Shown: positions 1-7,331 of the stretch, one piece after another | Layout: the number at the start of each line of letters is the position of its first letter | Position numbering within the stretch: the first letter of the stretch is position 1 | Assembly (NCBI GenBank): GCA_029834535.1 | Contig: JAQMWT010000487.1 | Location: forward strand, 1 to 29,107 | Length of the DNA: 29,107 bases | Origin: Chrysophaeum taylorii | Taxonomy: Eukaryota > Sar > Pelagophyceae > Pelagomonadales > Pelagomonadaceae | Reading direction: 5' to 3' | Notes under the pieces: generated by a model | Told to the model about the DNA's origin: nothing | Databases searched by the model: none | What the model saw: the letters and a program-made list of their open reading frames with translations, nothing else | Program-made: the position numbers and the translations under genes

Positions 1-245
1 CGGTCGCGCGATATCTCGCGAAGCGCGCAACCGAGCTCTACGAGAAGCTCCTGTGCCCCGCGTGCGCGGCGAGGCACTGGGCCGAGACGATTCGGAGATA
101 TCGGGCTCACCTGGGCTTCGAAGCGCTCCCGCGTCGGACCGACCTCGAGGAGCTCCTGGCTGCCCACGGCCTCGAGCTCATCAAGCACGCAGCAACGGAA
201 TCCTCCTGGCTCGGAATCTTCAACAACGCCACGAATCTCTACTAA
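1..245 (+). CDS. 3' end of an unrecognised protein gene (partial)
   Basis: The third plus frame is open from the left edge (first full codon at 3) and ends with TAA at 243-245, giving 80 residues that finish ...SSWLGIFNNATNLY. There is no usable ATG because the gene begins outside the window. The tail is mixed helical and charged, with one CxxC (LCPAC) near residue 20, and I recognise no domain. I prefer this frame to the overlapping ones because its codons end mostly in G or C and its composition is protein-like, while the alternatives are Arg/Ser/Pro-rich. The stop lies only 25 bp before the ATG of the next gene on the same strand. Function unknown. Confidence 0.6.
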   Translation, partial: VARYLAKRATELYEKLLCPACAARHWAETIRRYRAHLGFEALPRRTDLEELLAAHGLELIKHAATESSWLGIFNNATNLY

Positions 246-270
246 CCCTTATAGTAGGTTGTGTGAGAGC

Positions 271-1818
271 ATGGAGGAGGAGGAACTCGTCGTCGCATAC
301 CTCAAAGCTCGCAAGATAAAGCTGTGGGCCGCGCCGTACGCGGAGGAGGGTGTGCCCGAGGAGCTCGTGGCCGATGTGAGCGCCCACCTCGGGCGCGATG
401 ACACCTCGGCCGTTGGCGCCGTCCTCCGGGACCTGCGCGAACGCTCTCTCCGCAAGCTCGAAGAACGGCGGCGGCGCGTGCGGATCCGCGCGCGGCGATG
501 CGATACGGGGAGCGTCGTGGAGGCGTGCTTCGACCCCGAGACCCGGGGGGCTGACGTGCGGGCGTCTCTCGCGGCTGCGGCGGGAGCGTCGCGCTGCCGC
601 GTCCTCGCGAGCGGCAAGGCGCTGCGAGACGACGCGTCGCTCGAAGACCAGGGCTGGCGCGGCGCGGTCCGGGCGCTCGTTTTGCCCGGCATCGACGAGG
701 ACGACGACAAGCCGCAGTCAGCTCTAGTACGCGCGGCGGCGCGACTGGTGGACGACTTCGACCTCTCGACGTCGGACGGAGCGAGGTTTGGCGTCTCGGG
801 AAACGCCAAGAAGGACCTGGTCGTGGGGCTCGCCCTCGCCGCCAAGGGCCGCGAGTTGCTGGAGGATGACCCCGCCGGCGCCCTGGTGCTGCTGGTCCAA
901 GCCGACGAGGCCTTGAGCCGGTGCCCGGCCGACCTATCGCGAAAGCTCGACAACGTCGGCCTCTTGCACCTCGACGTCTGTCGCGCGTACGCTTTGCTCG
1001 ACGACCCCACGGCCGTCGACGACGCCGAACGGCGCCTCGCGATCGCCGAGGAGGCCTTGAACCGCAAGCTCGACCAGCGCTTCGTCGACGCTTCAATCGA
1101 GGCCGCGCGCCGGGGCCGCAAAATCCCTCCAGAGATGATCCCCGTCGCCAGGCTCAGGTTGCTGCGCGGAATCGCCGTCGCGGCGCGCGGCGGCGACGCC
1201 TCGCGAGACTTTCGGGACGCGCGGGCCTTGCTCGGAGGCCTCGCCGTCGACGACCAAGCCCTCCAGCAATTAGTGCTTCTCGGGGCCTCGCGCCACGAGG
1301 CCGCGGCCGCGCTCCGCCGCGCGGAGGGCGACCTAAACGGTGCGGCCGCGCGAGTCTTCGATTCCCGCACCAAGCGCCGCCGCCTCCAGGCCCTCGACGC
1401 GAGGGCCTTGGATTCGCTCCGCGAGATGGCACCGCCACAGACCCCCCTGGATACGCTGGTCTCGGCTCTCGCCGCTTCCAGAAACGACGTTTCCAAAGCC
1501 TTCGACGCGATATGCGACCAGCAGCAGCGAAACCCACGACCAGCGGAGCAGACTCCCTCTAGCAGCAGCAGCAGCAGCAGCAGCAGCAGTGAAGGAGGAC
1601 CCGCGGCGGCGGCGGCGGCGGCGGCGCAAGGAGGAGGAGGAGGAGGAGGAGGAGGCGGCGGCGGAGATGCCAAGGAGGCGGAGGAGTACCAGAACGCCCG
1701 CGAGCTCGTCCAGCGCGAGCTCGGGACCACGCTCGACGGCGCCCACCCCGACGCGGCCGTCGACGGGTGCGGCCTCGAGGTGGAGCACCTTCTTCTCGCC
1801 CGCTGGGCCGGGCTTTAG
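271..1818 (+). CDS. NUB1: NUB1-like (NEDD8 ultimate buster 1) UBL-UBA protein
   Basis: Single-exon gene of 515 residues. The family binds NEDD8 and ubiquitin-like modifiers and delivers conjugates to the proteasome. The N-terminal KIKLWAAPY matches the RIQLWKPPY-type start of NUB1. A ubiquitin-like domain covers about residues 70-137 (VLASGKALRDDASLEDQGW). A helical region follows at about 185-325 (LLVQADEALSRCPADL, LDNVGLLHLDVCRAYALLDD, VARLRLLRGI), the NUB1-specific core. Two UBA-like domains lie at about 326-365 (LLGASRHEAAAALRRAEGDLNGAA) and 380-415. The tail has Ser, Ala and Gly runs at 1561-1674 and an acidic helix. ATG 271 is chosen because the only in-frame upstream extension begins with TTG at 259. 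A 46-bp gap separates its stop from that of the convergent MATE gene. Confidence 0.87.
   Translation: MEEEELVVAYLKARKIKLWAAPYAEEGVPEELVADVSAHLGRDDTSAVGAVLRDLRERSLRKLEERRRRVRIRARRCDTGSVVEACFDPETRGADVRASLAAAAGASRCRVLASGKALRDDASLEDQGWRGAVRALVLPGIDEDDDKPQSALVRAAARLVDDFDLSTSDGARFGVSGNAKKDLVVGLALAAKGRELLEDDPAGALVLLVQADEALSRCPADLSRKLDNVGLLHLDVCRAYALLDDPTAVDDAERRLAIAEEALNRKLDQRFVDASIEAARRGRKIPPEMIPVARLRLLRGIAVAARGGDASRDFRDARALLGGLAVDDQALQQLVLLGASRHEAAAALRRAEGDLNGAAARVFDSRTKRRRLQALDARALDSLREMAPPQTPLDTLVSALAASRNDVSKAFDAICDQQQRNPRPAEQTPSSSSSSSSSSSEGGPAAAAAAAAQGGGGGGGGGGGGDAKEAEEYQNARELVQRELGTTLDGAHPDAAVDGCGLEVEHLLLARWAGL
1559..1674 (+). repeat. AGC/GCG/GAG trinucleotide runs in NUB1
   Basis: Runs of AGC (Ser), GCG (Ala) and GGA/GGC (Gly) encode an S11, A8, G12-type linker between the UBA region and the C-terminal helix of the NUB1-like protein. 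This is likely a disordered, length-variable spacer formed by replication slippage. Confidence 0.85.
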
Positions 1819-1864
1819 GGGACCACCACGACGACGCCAGAGGAGAGGTGGCGTGCTCTTGCTA

Positions 1865-3558
1865 CTACGAGGGGGGACACACGTAATAGGGGTCGTCGAG
1901 GTCTTTGAGTTTGGACCGGGCGAGGGGCCCCGATAAGAGGTGGTGGTGCATCGCGCCGACGAGGCGGATGATGTTGAAGACGCCAAAGCTGAGCCAGATC
2001 CCGACGAGGGTGGTCCCGAACTTGTGGATGGAGGCGACCATGGCGGCGGAGGCGACGGCGGAGTTAAGCGCGAGGCGGAAGAAGGCCGAGTGGCCCTGCG
2101 CGCGAAGAAAAAAAAGGTGAGAGCCTTCCTTACTATTTCAAGGCGGCGGCAGCGGCGTCCACCGCCGCGCGAACGACGAACCTGCATGATGCCCTCGCCG
2201 ACGAAGGTGAGGCCGTTCATGATTTGGAGTACCGCGCCAATGATGGCGGGGGCCCTGGCGGCGTCGCGGACGGCTTCGACGGGGGTGAAGAGATTCAAGA
2301 GGGGGAGGGCTGCGAGCTGGAGGGCGGCGAGGAGAATGCCGGCCGAGGCGCCCCAGCCGAGCATGCGGTCGGCGGCGCGCTTGGCGGCGACGGAACCGCC
2401 GCCCGACGCGAGGGGGGCGTTGAGCTTTGCGGGGACGAGAATCGAGGAGACCGCGGAGAGCGCGAAGAGGACGACGCCGCCGAGCTGCCAGGTTTGCATG
2501 GCGATCGTGTGGGCGGCGGCGGCGGCGCCCGAGGCGTCGATCGCCTGGGTCGCGCGCGTGACGGCGAGAAACGCGGCGTTCATCGCGAGGCTGCGGCTGA
2601 GGACGCCGGCGCCGTTGAGGAGGAGGGGGGCGAGGGACACGAGGGAGGGCGGGTTGGCCCAAAAGCGCCGGCTCGTCCAGCGCACGATGCCGCGGCGCGA
2701 GAGGAGGATCGCGTAAAAAAAGGCGGCCGAAACTTCGCTGGCTGCCGTCGCGAGGGCCGCGCCCTTGACGCCCATGTCGAGCGCGAAGATGAGGATTGGG
2801 TCGAGGATGACGTTGAGAGACTGGGTCACAAACGAGACGCGGAGGGGCGTCACGACGTCGAGGAGGCCGCGGAAGGTAGCGAATCCGACGAAAGCGAGCA
2901 TCGCGGGCGCGAGAGCGAGCGCTCGCGTTCCGAGGTACTCGACAGCCAGGTCGCGCGTCGCGGCGGAGGCCGACGCGGGCAGTACCAGGGCGAGGGCATC
3001 GCCGGGTCTGAGCGCGAGGGCGATGCTCGCTACCCCCCCGATCACCGCCGAGACCCACGCCGCTTCGCCGACGCGTTCTCGCAACTTCTCCTCGTCGCCG
3101 GCGGCGTTGGCGGCCGCGACGAGGGGCGTCACGACCGAGGGTAAAAAGGATACGACGAAAAACACCGACGAAAACACCTGGTTGGCGGCGCCGAGGGCCG
3201 CGAGCGCGCGCTCGTCTCCGAGTCTACCGACAAAAAAAGTGTCCACCGTCCCTACTAGAGGCAATATCACGAAGTTCGCCACGGCCGGGAGCGCGAGCTT
3301 GACAATCGTCGCGTCGAGCGCGTCAAACCGGGGGAGGACCCCCCGCGACCGCGCTTCGCTCAGTCGGACTTGGCACTCCGCACCGGAGGGCTGGGTCGCG
3401 AGCTCGATCGCCTGTTGCTCCGCCTGCGCCGCGACTTTGCTGGTCCGCCGCCGCAGTCCCCCGAGCGACATCCGCTCCTGCGTCGCGAGCCCCTTGGCAT
3501 TGTTCGTCACTAGCAGCAGCAGCGCGACGACAAAGCTCAGCGGCGATGATGATGCCAT
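1865..3558 (-). CDS. MATE/DinF-type multidrug and toxin efflux transporter, probably plastid-targeted (two exons)
   Basis: Exon 1 is 3558-2182 (459 codons) and exon 2 is 2095-1865, giving 535 residues. The family is a Na+ or H+ coupled antiporter with 12 membrane helices; this copy resembles the DinF/chloroplast DTX44-45 branch. The N-terminus (MASSSPLSFVVALLLLVTNNAKG) is a hydrophobic signal followed by a basic Ser/Arg stretch, as expected for a secretory or plastid route. The MATE core starts near residue 80 (IVKLALPAVANFVILPLVGTVDTFFVG split over two helices) and includes PLRVSFVTQSLNVILDP and GVKGAALATAASE. The last helix (GIWLSFGVFNIIRLVGAM) comes only from exon 2. Reading through the intron changes frame and would give a false C-terminus antisense to NUB1. 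The ATG is at 3558-3556 and the stop TAG at 1867-1865. Confidence 0.85.
2096..2181 (-). other. 86-nt GT-AG intron of the MATE gene
   Basis: On the minus strand the donor is ATGCAG|GTTCGT and the acceptor CGCGCAG|GGCCAC. Splicing joins two codon-phase-0 exons and restores the final MATE helix. A C/T-rich tract (CACC then T8) lies near the 3' end. Confidence 0.82.
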
Positions 3559-3594
3559 CGCGGACGTCGCCTTTTCTGACTCACTTATGTACTG

Positions 3595-3620
3595 GTTAGT
3601 GTTTTCGACTTCAACTCCAA
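3595..3620. repeat. 26-bp direct repeat, copy 1
   Basis: A perfect 26-bp segment beginning GTTAGTGTTTTCGACTTCAA is repeated at 3678-3703, 83 bp away. Both copies are in the spacer between the MATE start (minus strand) and the Mnd1 stop. Confidence 0.95.
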
Positions 3621-3622
3621 GT

Positions 3623-3640
3623 GGGGTGGGGTGGGTTGGG
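3623..3640 (+). promoter_or_regulatory. Predicted G-quadruplex in the MATE upstream region
   Basis: Four G runs with very short spacers: GGGG T GGGG T GGG TT GGG. The site lies 65-82 bp upstream of the MATE ATG, on the strand opposite the transcript, and between the two copies of the 26-bp direct repeat. Folding is predicted from the pattern only. Confidence 0.6.
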
Positions 3641-3677
3641 TTTGGTACCGCGCGAACGAATCGAATCTCAATCGATC

Positions 3678-3703
3678 GTTAGTGTTTTCGACTTCAACTC
3701 CAA
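3678..3703. repeat. 26-bp direct repeat, copy 2
   Basis: Identical to 3595-3620. It is followed at once by an inverted repeat, CGGCTC-GGA-GAGCCG (3705-3719), close to the 3' end of Mnd1. The pair looks like a local duplication in the MATE promoter/Mnd1 3' region. Confidence 0.95.
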
Positions 3704-3704
3704 A

Positions 3705-3719
3705 CGGCTCGGAGAGCCG
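3705..3719 (-). terminator. Small hairpin beyond the Mnd1 stop
   Basis: A perfect 6-bp stem CGGCTC/GAGCCG with a 3-nt loop sits 30 bp past the Mnd1 stop codon, in its likely 3' UTR. A role in 3' end formation is only a guess. Confidence 0.25.
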
Positions 3720-3748
3720 AGTCGATCGCCCCCTCCTGATTATTATTA

Positions 3749-4366
3749 TTAGTCGAGGTCGAGGTTTGCCGGGAGGTCGACGGACTTGAAGAGGCTGTCG
3801 ACCTGCTGGGGATGCGCGCCCTTTTTCTTGATGAGCCAGTGTTTGAGGGCGAAGAGGTTTTCGGTCCACCGCTCGGCGTGCTCCTTGAACTCGGCAGCGC
3901 TCCGCGTGAGCCGTTCGAGTTCCTCGGGATCGTTCTCCTTGAGGGCGGCGAGATCGGCCTCGATGGCCTTTTTTTTCGCGACGAGGTTCCCGAGCTTGCG
4001 GAGCTTTGCGGAGCGCGTGCCGTCTTCGTCCTCGCGGCCGACGAGCGCGTCGGCCTCGGCCTCCTTGGCCGCCGCGACGCGCTGGTGGGCCTCGGCGAGC
4101 TTCCGCTTGGCGGTTTGGAGCTGGGCCCGAAGCGAAGCGCCCTGAGCAGCAGGGAACGACCAGAAGACGTTTGCCTGGCCGATCTTGTCCTGGTTGACGA
4201 GGTTCTCGTCGAGGAGGACCGCGTTGATCTCCTTGACCTGCTTCTCGAAGAGCCCGGCCTTGGCGCCTTCCTTCTCGAGCTCTTTTATGCTCAGAGGCTC
4301 GAGCTTTGTGTGGTACACCTTGAGCAGCACCTTTTTTTTCTCCTCCATCGACATGCCGCGACCCAT
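3749..4366 (-). CDS. MND1: Meiotic nuclear division protein 1 homologue
   Basis: Single-exon gene of 205 residues, the usual Mnd1 length. With Hop2, Mnd1 forms a heterodimer that stimulates Dmc1/Rad51 strand exchange in meiosis, in the nucleus. An N-terminal winged-helix region at residues 7-72 carries the family pattern SIKELEKEGAK...VKEINAVLLDENLVNQDKIGQANVFWSFP. A long coiled coil covers about 78-155. The conserved C-terminal block ERWTENLFALKHWLIKK is at 166-181, followed by the short capping segment. ATG 4366 is preceded directly by a nine-unit CAA-type leader. It is divergent from the TBC gene with 98 bp between start codons. Its presence implies a meiotic programme in this organism, even if sex has not been observed. 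Confidence 0.9.
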   Translation of the reverse strand: MGRGMSMEEKKKVLLKVYHTKLEPLSIKELEKEGAKAGLFEKQVKEINAVLLDENLVNQDKIGQANVFWSFPAAQGASLRAQLQTAKRKLAEAHQRVAAAKEAEADALVGREDEDGTRSAKLRKLGNLVAKKKAIEADLAALKENDPEELERLTRSAAEFKEHAERWTENLFALKHWLIKKKGAHPQQVDSLFKSVDLPANLDLD

Positions 4367-4464
4367 CTTGTTGTTGTTGTTGTTGTTGTTGTTGGGAACA
4401 AAAAAAAATCAACGGGGGGGAACCTAACAACAACACAAAACCCTAGGAGAGGAGGAATGTCATA
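4367..4464. promoter_or_regulatory. Shared divergent promoter, Mnd1 / TBC
   Basis: Ninety-eight bp separate the two ATGs. The Mnd1 side is a (CAA)n tract on the minus strand (about 4370-4395). The TBC side has CTAACAACAACAC. Both leaders would be short, A/C-rich and unstructured. I see no clear TATA box. Confidence 0.6.
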
Positions 4465-4465
4465 A
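4457..4465 (+). promoter_or_regulatory. Two-codon upstream ORF overlapping the TBC start
   Basis: ATG TCA TAA sits just before the main ATG, and the last A of TAA is the A of the main ATG (TAATG). If it lies in the mRNA leader, ribosomes starting there must stop and restart by termination-reinitiation. Otherwise leaky scanning would be needed. Confidence 0.45.
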
Positions 4466-6065
4466 TGGAGGCGCGCGTGGTCGCCGCGCTTGATCGCGGG
4501 GAGGATCGCGAGACGGTGCGGGGGCTGGTCGGATCGGGTGTCCCGGGGTTGCCGGAGAGCGTGCGATTAAAGCTGTGGTCGGTATTGCTGGGCCCCCAGC
4601 CGCCGCCCGCGCGGCGAAGAGAGAGCCCCCCCCCCCAAGAAGTCGTGGACTCCCGAACTCTCGAGGCGGACGTGCGGCGGACGCGGCAGGGCGAGGAATT
4701 GTTCCGGAGCGAAATCGGGCGGGAGCGGCTGCGGTCGCTCCTCGTGACGGTGTGCGAGAGGCGCGGCGTCGCGTACGTGCAAGGCCTGAACGAAATCGCG
4801 GCGCCGGTCGCCGCCCTCTGGGACGGGCGGGACCCCCTCGGCCACGCCGTGTTTTCCGGGCTCGTGGGGCGGGTCTGGGGGCTCTACGCCCAGGATTCGC
4901 TGCTCCACGCGTCGCGGCTCTACGGCTCGTTAGTCGCGTACCACGATCCCGGTCTGGCGTCGAGATTGTGCGACGCGGGTCTGAGTCCGGCCGTCTACGC
5001 TACGCCTTGGCTCGTCACCCTCATGACGCGGCCCGCGGCGACCACCGAGCTCGCGCATCGCGTGTTGGATGTGGTCTTGGCCTCGGACGCGGCGACGGTC
5101 TTCTTTCTCGGGCTCGCCGTATTGCGATCGCGAAGACGAGCCTTCGTCGACGAGCCTGTAAGCGACGCGCCGCGGGCCCTCGCGTCGTTGACGCTCGATG
5201 CCCCCGACCACTTCGCGGCCGTCGTCGGCGAGGCGAGGGCCCTTGCGAGAGCCACCCCCGAGAGCCTCAAGGAGGCCCTACGGAAGGCCGCGAGGGGCGC
5301 GGGCGACGGCAGCTTCGACCGCCTCCTCGAACTGACGCGTTCGGAAAATACGACGAAAACGACAAAGTCGTCGTCGTTGTCGTCGCCGAACAGCCTGTCT
5401 GAGCCCGAGCGCAAGTTCTGGCTCCCGGCCGTCGTCGTGTCCGCGACCGAGCTCGCCGACTCCCTCGGCACCGGCCTCTGCTTCAAGGTGATCGACGTGG
5501 CCGCGTTTTCCGGCTCGAGGCTCGCGACGGGCCGCCTCGACGACGCCATATCGCCGCCCCCGACCGCGGCAGACCACCACCCGAGGCAGACCGAGCGCCT
5601 CGCGGCCTGGGCCACGGCAAGGATCTGCGGGGACGCGACCCTCCAGGGCAGGCACTTGTTGGTGGTCGCGAACGACGAGACGCGCTTTCTTCGCGGCGAC
5701 GCTTTGTCCGAGATCTTTCTCCCGCGGCCTCTGCGCCGCCGCCTCCTCCTCCCGGCGGACGACTTGGACGACACTCTCGTCGACCCCGTCGCGCACCAGG
5801 TCGCCTCCTCTCTGCGGACGACGGGCGTCCCGCGAGTCTCGACCCTCGAGCGCGGAGGATTCGAGAAATTTGTCGAACTACTCGTCTCTAAAAACCGCCA
5901 TCTCCGCGCGAAGCTCCCCGCCTTCGACCCCAAGGCCTGGCACCTCTACCTCAAGCGCCGCCGACGCGTAGAATACAAGGAGGACCACCAAGGTCCGCTC
6001 GCGGCCGCCAACCGCGCCTGGCGCCAGCTCTCGACTCAGCTCGTTCCCGGGGCCTGCTTGTGGGC

Positions 6066-6097
<32 letters not shown>

Positions 6098-6216
6098 CCG
6101 GGCGGTCCGACCACCAGCAGCCCGGGCGGGCCTTAGTCTCCGGGGCCTACCAGCAGTCCGGCCACCAGCCCGGCCGTGCCGACCCGCAGGCCTACCCCTT
6201 CCCCCAGTTTTTATGA
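4465..6216 (+). CDS. TBC domain protein with C-terminal rhodanese-like domain (TBC1D23/TBCK-like layout)
   Basis: Single-exon gene of 583 residues. TBC proteins are Rab GTPase-activating or Rab-binding proteins of membrane traffic. The TBC domain covers about residues 20-285. The arginine-finger motif IxxDxxR appears as LEADVRR (D69, R72) and the glutamine finger as YVQG (Q106), so GAP activity is possible. A rhodanese-like fold lies at about 322-475 (CFKVIDVAAFSGSRLATGRL ... STLERGGFEKFVELL). It has no cysteine at the catalytic loop, so sulfur transfer is unlikely. TBC followed by rhodanese is the layout of TBC1D23 and of the C-terminal half of TBCK; no kinase domain precedes it here, which favours the TBC1D23 type. 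The tail holds Q9 (about 6070-6096) and QQPGR/QSGHQPGRA repeats. The ATG is at 4465 and the stop TGA at 6214. Confidence 0.78.
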
Positions 6217-6356
6217 TGAAAAAGACGAAGGAAACGAGAATGCTGCGCTTCCACGCGCCGTGTCTGCTACACTGTCGACAACTACCGGCCAGTATAAAGA
6301 CGGACGGACGGACGGGGCCCTCCTACGGTACTCCCCATTTTATTTTATTTTATTTT

Positions 6357-6383
6357 ATGATGATGATGATGATGATGATGATG
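6357..6383 (+). repeat. (ATG)9 microsatellite
   Basis: Nine exact ATG units directly follow four TTTTA units. The tract is followed by CAGGTGGTG. Confidence 0.95.
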
Positions 6384-6518
6384 CAGGTGGTGTGATTGAT
6401 AACGAGGCTCTCCTCCTGGAAAAAAAAAAGAAGAACAAGAAGAAGAAAAAGGAGATGTAGAAGATAGAAGCAGGAGCCAAGAGGAGGAGGCGAAGTTGAA
6501 TCGGCGAAGGGTCGAGAT

Positions 6519-6548
6519 AAAGAAGAAGAAGAAGAAGAAGAAGAAGAA
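6519..6548 (+). repeat. (AAG)10 purine tract
   Basis: About 30 nt of uninterrupted AAG/AGA units in the 3' spacer between convergent genes. Such tracts can form triplex structures, but here this is only a sequence observation. Confidence 0.9.
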
Positions 6549-6737
6549 TGCAACGACGACGGAGAGGCAGAGACACGCGCGTACGTACAAAGACATTCGG
6601 GAGGTATAGTTATCGAGAGGGCGCGTGTTTTTTGCGATCGAGCAAGAGAAGCCAGTCTCCTCTCCTTCCTTGAGTCTCTGCGAGATGGGAGCTAAAAAGA
6701 GAAGATTTTGCGAGATCATCATCGTCGTCGTTTCGTT

Positions 6738-7299
6738 TCAGCACTGCCTCGACGCAGCGCGGCGCTTGAGCATTTCCGCTTGTTGTTGCGGCGGCTGCTG
6801 CTGCTGCATCTGGGCCGCTCTCGAGGCGGCGGAAAGGGCCTTGAGTTCCTTGATGATTTTCGCGCAGAGCGTCATGAAGCCGAAGCAGTCGCCGTCGATA
6901 TTCTGGAAGTCGAGGAGAAAGATGTTTTGCTGGACCTTGTAGAGCGTCAGCATGATCTTGATGCAGTATTCTGGCGAGCGACGCTCGCGGACCGACCGCT
7001 TGTTGTTGTTGTTCGCGGCGGCGGCGGCTGCGGCGGCGGGCGATGATGAGGATGATGATTTGTTGCTGCTGCAGCTCGCGTTGCGTTGAGCTCCCCCGTC
7101 TGCTCTCCGCGAGGAATCGTCATCGTTCGGGGAAACGACCGCGCCGTTCTTGGCGGCGTCGTCGTCTTTTCGTCGTCGCGACCCCGCGCGCGAACGATGG
7201 TGGCGGTGGTTGTTTGGCGACGAGGAGGCGAGACCCCCTCCCTGCTGCTGCTGCTGCTGCTGTTGTTGCGGGGAGTCGGCCATGGGCTCTCGTCCTTGG

Positions 7300-7331
<32 letters not shown>

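Larger units (their letters stand above)
6217..6737. other. Convergent 3' spacer rich in simple repeats
   Basis: No gene is supported between the TBC stop and the SNF1 kinase stop. The spacer holds (GACG)n near 6300-6315, (TTTTA)n at about 6338-6358, nine ATG units at 6357-6383, an A10 run and purine-only AAG/GAA stretches around 6420-6460, and a 30-bp AAG run ending near 6548. ORFs crossing it are only Asp, Lys or Ser runs produced by the repeats. It must contain both polyadenylation sites. Confidence 0.8.

Noticed and set aside
249..1730. Long minus-strand ORF opposite NUB1
   Set aside because: Ser/Arg/Ala-rich shadow frame caused by high GC; the plus frame has clear NUB1 domains.
6176..6460. 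Small ORF with Asp8 and Lys-rich tail after the TBC gene
   Set aside because: Entirely made by (ATG)n and A-rich repeats in the 3' spacer.
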